A stretch of 10,524 nt of DNA from the NCBI GenBank assembly GCA_003157055.1, contig PMIG01000300.1, positions 1 through 10,524 of the forward strand. The letters run 5' to 3'. The DNA is from Bacteroidales bacterium. Lineage in GTDB: Bacteria; Bacteroidota; Bacteroidia; Bacteroidales; VadinHA17. Each line of letters opens with the position of its first letter. Position 1 is the first letter of the stretch. Below the pieces are notes generated by a model, which was not told the DNA's origin, searched no databases, and was given only the letters and a program-made list of their open reading frames with translations. The position numbers and the translations under genes are program-made. This document shows, piece after piece, positions 6,606-10,524 of this stretch.

Positions 6606-7964
6606 ATGGCAACCCGGAGAGAATTTGTTCAGAAAACGGCACTTGGCGCAGCAGGACTGACGCTGGGCGCAAAAGGAATGGCAACAGCTTTCAATGCAAG
6701 GAGTTATTCAAAGATTCCTGGTGCAAACGACAGAATCAGGGTAGGAATAGTAGGTTATTCTGATCGTTTCAGGGGAGCTTTATCTCCGGCTTTCCTCAGT
6801 CTGGCCAGGGAATTGAATTTTGAATTTACAGCCGTTTCCGACTTATGGAGTCTGAGACGTGAAGCAGCAGCGAAGTTTTATAAAGATAAAGGTTCAAACC
6901 TGAGGCTGGCACGCAATAATGATGAACTCTGGGAAGGCAAGGATACCGATGCAGTATTTGTCAGCACTCCTGATTTTTCACATGCTCTCATTGCTGCTGA
7001 TGCTGTAAAAGCAGGACGTGATGTTTATTGTGAAAAACCTTTTGCAGAGACAATGGCTGATGCACGTTATACACGGAAGGCAGTTGAAGAATCCGGAAAA
7101 ATTGTTCAGATTGGTTCACAGCGCCGCAGTGCTCCAAACTATATTGCAGCCAATGAATACCTGAGATCCGGGAAATTCGGAAAGATAGTCATGGTCGAAA
7201 TGTCATGGAATGTCAATCAGCCTGGCAGATGGAGAAGACCTGATGTTGTTCCTACCCTGAAAGAAGCAGATACTGATTGGAAGAGATATCAGCTTAACCG
7301 TCCATTAGTTGCATTTGATCCGAGGAAATACCTTGAATTCAGACTATTCTGGCCATATTCATCAGGTATTCCCGGACAATGGATGGCTCATCAGATCGAT
7401 ACTGTCCACTGGTTTACTGATCTCTCTCATCCTAATAGCGTTGCAGCCAACGGAGGCATTTATCTCTGGAAGGATGGAAGATCGAATTATGACACTATGA
7501 CGGCAGTTATGGATTATGGTGATCCAAAAAATCCCGATCTTAACTTCCAGGTCGTTTACACATCAAGATTCACAAACTCTGCTGGTGGTACCAAGGAGCT
7601 CTACTATTCAAACGGTGGTATGCTCAACCTCGATACGAATAAAATTACTCCTGATGGTGGACTTACAGCTGAAGATGCAAAGCCAATGAATATGAAGGCT
7701 AATTTCATTGAGCCTTTTGAACTTCCGTCAATGAAAATTGAAACTGGTGCAAATACCGGTGGCGACCCAATGACGACTGCCCATGTAAGAAACTGGATGG
7801 AATGCGTCCGCAACCGCACTAAACCTCATGCTGATATAGTGGCAGGCTATAATCACTCAATTGCTACTATTATGTGTACTGCAGCATTGAGAACAGGCGA
7901 AAAGGCCTCGTTTGATGAAAAAAACCAGGAGGTTCTGGCAGGAGGTAAAGTATTCCAGTATTAA
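6606..7964 (+). CDS. Tat-exported Gfo/Idh/MocA-family oxidoreductase
   Basis: The product is 452 residues. The N-terminus carries a twin-arginine signal, TRREFVQK at 3-10 followed by an Ala/Gly-rich segment to about 30, so the folded cofactor-loaded protein is probably exported to the periplasm. A Rossmann domain follows (about 43-165) with VGIVGYSDRF at 46-55, SDLW at 78-81, STPDFSH at 120-126 and the family signature CEKP at 142-145. The C-terminal alpha/beta domain has GQWMAHQIDTVHWF at 257-270, where H262, D265 and H268 are the likely active-site and substrate residues. The usual GxGxxG loop is replaced by GYSDRF (50-55), seemingly a subfamily trait. Relatives oxidise, reduce or epimerise sugars and inositols using NAD(P), often retaining the cofactor. 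The start ATG has no Shine-Dalgarno. It is followed after 20 bp by a PmoA-like gene, so the two are likely co-transcribed. The substrate is unknown. Confidence 0.9.
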   Translation: MATRREFVQKTALGAAGLTLGAKGMATAFNARSYSKIPGANDRIRVGIVGYSDRFRGALSPAFLSLARELNFEFTAVSDLWSLRREAAAKFYKDKGSNLRLARNNDELWEGKDTDAVFVSTPDFSHALIAADAVKAGRDVYCEKPFAETMADARYTRKAVEESGKIVQIGSQRRSAPNYIAANEYLRSGKFGKIVMVEMSWNVNQPGRWRRPDVVPTLKEADTDWKRYQLNRPLVAFDPRKYLEFRLFWPYSSGIPGQWMAHQIDTVHWFTDLSHPNSVAANGGIYLWKDGRSNYDTMTAVMDYGDPKNPDLNFQVVYTSRFTNSAGGTKELYYSNGGMLNLDTNKITPDGGLTAEDAKPMNMKANFIEPFELPSMKIETGANTGGDPMTTAHVRNWMECVRNRTKPHADIVAGYNHSIATIMCTAALRTGEKASFDEKNQEVLAGGKVFQY

Positions 7965-7984
7965 AATTGATTCTATTTAATAAT

Positions 7985-9034
7985 ATGAAAAAAGCAATAT
8001 TGTCCATTGCAATTTCAGCATTGATCCTTCTGGCTGGCTCAACCATGAATGCACAATCGTCAGAAATCCAACTTGTCAGGGATGATGAAAAGCATAAGGT
8101 CGATGTAATTGTTGATGGGAAATTATTTACATCATACCAGTATCCGGACAATATAGAAAAACCTTTTCTCTACCCTGTATATGCTCCGAACGGATCAGTA
8201 ATAACCAGAGGATTTCCTATTGAACCAAGAAAAGGAGAACGGATTGACCATCCTCATCATATAGGCATATGGTTCAATTATGGGAATGTAAACGGCCTCG
8301 ATTTCTGGAACAATTCATCAGCAATTCCTGCAAACCGGAAAGATGAATATGGACATATTGTTGTAAAGAACATTAAACATGCAAAAAGCGGAAAGAAAGC
8401 TATTCTGGAGATTGTCTCGAACTGGGACGATAACAAGGGGAACGCCCTTCTTATGGAGGATACAAAGTACATTTTTACGGCAAGTAAAGATTCCCGTACT
8501 ATAGACCACATCTCCACTCTGACTGCAATAAATGGTCCTGTTACCTTTAATGACAACAAAGAAGGGATGTTTGCAATCAGAGTCGACCGGGCTTTTGAAA
8601 TGCCATCGAATGAATCCCTTATTTTTACGGACGACAAGGGTAATCCCACAACTGTCAAGGCAACGGATAGTACCGGAGTTACCGGAATGTATACCTCCAG
8701 CAACGGAATGAAGGGCGATAAGGTCTGGGGAACAAGGAACGAGTGGGTAATCCTTTCAGGAACAAAAGACAATGTTCCAATCTCTTTTGCAATATTTGAC
8801 AATCCGAAGAACACCGGTTTCCCTGCATATTCGCATGCCAGGGGCTATGGATTATTCTCGGTGAATAATCTTGGGCAGAATTCATACGACCCGAAACAGG
8901 AAAAGGTGACATACCCACTTCAGGAAGGCCAGTCAATGACACTCAGGCATAGATTTTATGTCCAGTCCGGATCAGAACTGACACCTGAAGGAGCTGCGAA
9001 GATATTCCGGGAGTTCTCGAAATTATATCAATAA
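7985..9034 (+). CDS. Secreted PmoA-like (DUF6807) protein
   Basis: The product is 349 residues. The ATG at 7985 opens a clean signal peptide (MKKAILSIAISALILLAG, then STMNAQ); a TTG at 7967 in frame adds six residues and is less likely. No lipobox cysteine is present. The mature part is beta-rich with PFLYPVYAPNG (60-70), TRGFP (74-78) and GERIDHPHHIGIWFNYGNVNG (split as GERIDHPHHIG 84-94 and IWFNYGNVNG 95-104); H89, H91 and H92 are candidate ligand or metal-binding residues. These are the hallmarks of the PmoA-like family (PF14100/DUF6807). The name reflects an old annotation and no methane-oxygenase activity is implied. NNLGQNSYDP and the closing RHRFYVQSG fit the family C-terminus. It sits 20 bp after the Gfo/Idh/MocA gene on the same strand, a frequent pairing in Bacteroidota and Planctomycetota, suggesting shared action on a sugar derivative. 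Function unproven. Confidence 0.85.
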   Translation: MKKAILSIAISALILLAGSTMNAQSSEIQLVRDDEKHKVDVIVDGKLFTSYQYPDNIEKPFLYPVYAPNGSVITRGFPIEPRKGERIDHPHHIGIWFNYGNVNGLDFWNNSSAIPANRKDEYGHIVVKNIKHAKSGKKAILEIVSNWDDNKGNALLMEDTKYIFTASKDSRTIDHISTLTAINGPVTFNDNKEGMFAIRVDRAFEMPSNESLIFTDDKGNPTTVKATDSTGVTGMYTSSNGMKGDKVWGTRNEWVILSGTKDNVPISFAIFDNPKNTGFPAYSHARGYGLFSVNNLGQNSYDPKQEKVTYPLQEGQSMTLRHRFYVQSGSELTPEGAAKIFREFSKLYQ

Positions 9035-9035
9035 A

Positions 9036-9094
9036 TGTACTCACTGCGGTCCCCCTCTTTGCATAAGCAGAGGGGGGACCGGGGATTGAGTACA
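9036..9094. repeat. Nested inverted repeat between convergent genes (terminator-like or REP-like element)
   Basis: An outer perfect 8-bp pair, TGTACTCA (9036-9043) and TGAGTACA (9087-9094), encloses a GC-rich inner stem: GGTCCCCCTCT (9048-9058) with AGAGGGGGGACC (9069-9080), one G bulged. The 10-nt inner loop can form a further GC-ATAA-GC turn. It fills the space between the PmoA-like stop (9034) and the trpB stop (9100) almost exactly. It probably protects or ends both transcripts, but no T-run follows on either strand, so a dispersed repeat is equally possible. Confidence 0.75.
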
Positions 9095-9099
9095 GGTAA

Positions 9100-10461
9100 T
9101 TAATCAGGGAAATCTACTTTCGAAAGTGACTCCTTGAGTTCAGAATCTGTGAGCTCGTGATCCGGAAGGTTGTTCTCGAAATACTTCTCATAAGCAGAAA
9201 TGTCGAAATGACCATGACCACTAAGGTTAAAGAGTATTGTCCTTGTGACTCCTTCAATATCTGCTTTTCTGGCCTCGTCAAGTGCACCGGCAATGGCATA
9301 ATTTGATTCCGGAGCGGGAAGGATGCCTTCACTTCTAGCAAAAAGCACGCCTGCTTCAAAACATTCCCTCTGCATTTTTGCCTTAGCCTCAACGAACCCG
9401 TCTTTGAGAAGCTGGCTTACAAGCACTCCTGCGCCATGATAGCGTAAGCCGCCAGCATGTATCTTATCGGGCATAAAATTATGGCCCAGAGTGTACATGG
9501 GAAGGAGAGGTGTCATCCCTGCAGAATCGCCGAAATCGTACATGAATTTACCTTTTGTAAGTTTCGGGCATGATGAAGGTTCGACAGCCAGGAACCTGGT
9601 TTTTTTGCCTTTTGTGATGTTTTCACGGATAAAGGGAAAAGCAATTCCGGAGAAGTTTGAACCGCCGCCGAAACAGCCGATCACAACATCAGGATAATCA
9701 CCGGCTTTTTCCATCTGAAGCAATGCTTCCTGTCCTATGATGGTTTGGTGGAGGATTACATGGTTCAGAACACTGCCGAGGGAATATTTAGTATACGGAT
9801 CCTGAGAAGCTATTTCCATAGCCTCAGAGATTGCTATCCCCAGGCTTCCGGGTGAATTCGGGTCCTGTTCAAGGATTTTTCTGCCGGCTGCTGTCATGGT
9901 GCTGGGTGAGGGGATAACTTTGGCATTGTACGTGTTCATTAAAAGCTTGCGTCCAGGCTTCTGGTTATAGCTGACCTTCACCATGAAGACCAGCAGCTCC
10001 AGTCCGAAGTGATGGCAGGCAAAGCTCATTGCACTTCCCCATTGGCCGGCACCGGTTTCTGTAGTGATCCTTTTGATACCCTCCTTTTTATTGTAATATG
10101 CCTGGGCAATCGCAGTATTGGCTTTATGTGAACCTGAGTAGTTTCCACCTTCATATTTATAGTAAATCTTGCTTTTTGTGCCCAATGCTTTTTCAAGGTT
10201 TACTGCTCTGAAGAGTGGAGATGGGCGATAGGTCAGGTAAAGGTCAACGACCTCTTCCGGTATATCTATGAACCGTTCAGTTGATACTTCCTGCTTAATA
10301 AGCTCCATAGGAAATACTGCTGCAAGCGCTTCAGGACCTATCGGCTGCCGTGTTAAAGGATGAAGAGGAGGCAGCGGTTTATTTGGCATATCGGCCACAA
10401 TATTATACCATTGCCTTGGCATCTCTTTTTCGGTTAAAAGAATTCTGCTTGACTTTTTCAT
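9100..10461 (-). CDS. trpB: Tryptophan synthase beta chain, TrpB2 type (PLP-dependent)
   Basis: The product is 453 residues, the usual length of TrpB2 and about 50 longer than classical TrpB; the extra N-terminal segment (WYNIVADMPNKPLPPLHP at 18-35) is a TrpB2 hallmark. It is a cytoplasmic fold-type II PLP enzyme that condenses indole with L-serine. Visible sites: YEGGNYSGSHKANTA at 103-117 with the Schiff-base lysine K113, ETGAGQWGSA at 135-144 containing the catalytic glutamate E135, the phosphate-binding GGGSN at 265-269, and NLSGHGHFD at 412-420 near the pyridine ring. All key residues are present, so it should be active. TrpB2 enzymes often stand apart from trpA and may salvage free indole or use other nucleophiles. 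Here no other trp gene is in the window, consistent with a stand-alone role. The ATG at 10461 follows an AT-rich leader without a Shine-Dalgarno. The gene is convergent with the PmoA-like gene. Confidence 0.95.
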   Translation of the reverse strand: MKKSSRILLTEKEMPRQWYNIVADMPNKPLPPLHPLTRQPIGPEALAAVFPMELIKQEVSTERFIDIPEEVVDLYLTYRPSPLFRAVNLEKALGTKSKIYYKYEGGNYSGSHKANTAIAQAYYNKKEGIKRITTETGAGQWGSAMSFACHHFGLELLVFMVKVSYNQKPGRKLLMNTYNAKVIPSPSTMTAAGRKILEQDPNSPGSLGIAISEAMEIASQDPYTKYSLGSVLNHVILHQTIIGQEALLQMEKAGDYPDVVIGCFGGGSNFSGIAFPFIRENITKGKKTRFLAVEPSSCPKLTKGKFMYDFGDSAGMTPLLPMYTLGHNFMPDKIHAGGLRYHGAGVLVSQLLKDGFVEAKAKMQRECFEAGVLFARSEGILPAPESNYAIAGALDEARKADIEGVTRTILFNLSGHGHFDISAYEKYFENNLPDHELTDSELKESLSKVDFPD

Positions 10462-10500
10462 AATTTTAATTATTAAATATTTGATTGAATTTTTTAAAAT

Positions 10501-10524
10501 AAAAAAGCACGCTGTGAACAGCGT
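10501..10524 (-). terminator. Rho-independent terminator of a gene beyond the right edge
   Basis: Read on the minus strand, ACGCTG (10524-10519), loop TTCA and CAGCGT (10514-10509) form a 6-bp stem that may extend past the window edge. It is followed by GC and six T (10506-10501). This is a standard intrinsic terminator pointing toward trpB, so a minus-strand gene probably ends just to the right and trpB is transcribed separately from it. Confidence 0.7.

Noticed and set aside
7967..7984. TTG start for the PmoA-like protein
   Set aside because: It only prepends six residues to an already complete signal peptide beginning MKKAIL.
8278..8814. 178-codon minus-strand ORF
   Set aside because: Lies entirely antisense to the PmoA-like gene, whose own frame shows a signal peptide and family motifs; no homology-like features are seen in the antisense reading.
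1..10524. CRISPR arrays, tRNA/rRNA genes, insertion sequences, prophage or defence genes
   Set aside because: No direct-repeat array, cloverleaf-like sequence, transposase or integrase reading frame was recognised on either strand.

Overview
The window looks like a chromosomal, carbohydrate-degrading stretch from a member of Bacteroidota, most likely an environmental or gut Bacteroidales/Marinilabiliales-type organism. The evidence is the gene content (secreted GH106 and GH2 glycosidases, a DUF5009 membrane acyltransferase, a Gfo/Idh/MocA plus PmoA-like pair). Starts sit in AT-rich leaders without Shine-Dalgarno sequences, and upstream motifs resemble the Bacteroidetes TTG / TAnnTTTG promoter. 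No rRNA, tRNA, CRISPR array, transposase or phage gene was seen.

Layout. Positions 1-789 (minus) hold the N-terminal 263 residues of a secreted GH106-type alpha-L-rhamnosidase that runs off the left edge. Just upstream on the same strand (860-1027) is a 55-codon ORF. It starts like a secreted CBM9-like carbohydrate-binding protein and stops almost at once, probably a deletion remnant. A well-formed minus-strand promoter precedes it at 1051-1080. Divergent from this is a complete 915-residue secreted GH2 glycosidase (1218-3965, plus). It converges on an HGSNAT/DUF5009-type multi-pass acyltransferase (4013-5113, minus), with a small hairpin between the two stops. A 259-bp divergent spacer leads to an exported helical-repeat (TPR-like) protein of unknown role (5373-6524, plus). 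A hairpin-bearing gap then precedes a two-gene unit: a Tat-exported Gfo/Idh/MocA oxidoreductase (6606-7964) and a secreted PmoA-like/DUF6807 protein (7985-9034). A large nested inverted repeat (9036-9094) fills the gap to a convergent TrpB2-type tryptophan synthase beta chain (9100-10461, minus). The right edge cuts through a terminator-like hairpin belonging to whatever lies upstream of trpB.

How the genes may work together. GH106 and GH2 would remove terminal rhamnose and a beta- or alpha-linked sugar from a complex glycan outside the cytoplasm. The DUF5009 protein resembles the enzyme that acetylates terminal glucosamine across a membrane. The Gfo/Idh-PmoA pair is a recurrent sugar-associated module of unresolved chemistry. 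No SusC/SusD pair, sensor or regulator lies in the window, so this is at most part of a polysaccharide-utilisation locus. TrpB2 appears metabolically unrelated. The points most worth a second look are the CBM9-like remnant, the 9036-9094 nested palindrome, the unusual nucleotide-binding loop of the Gfo/Idh protein and the acyltransferase next to glycosidases.
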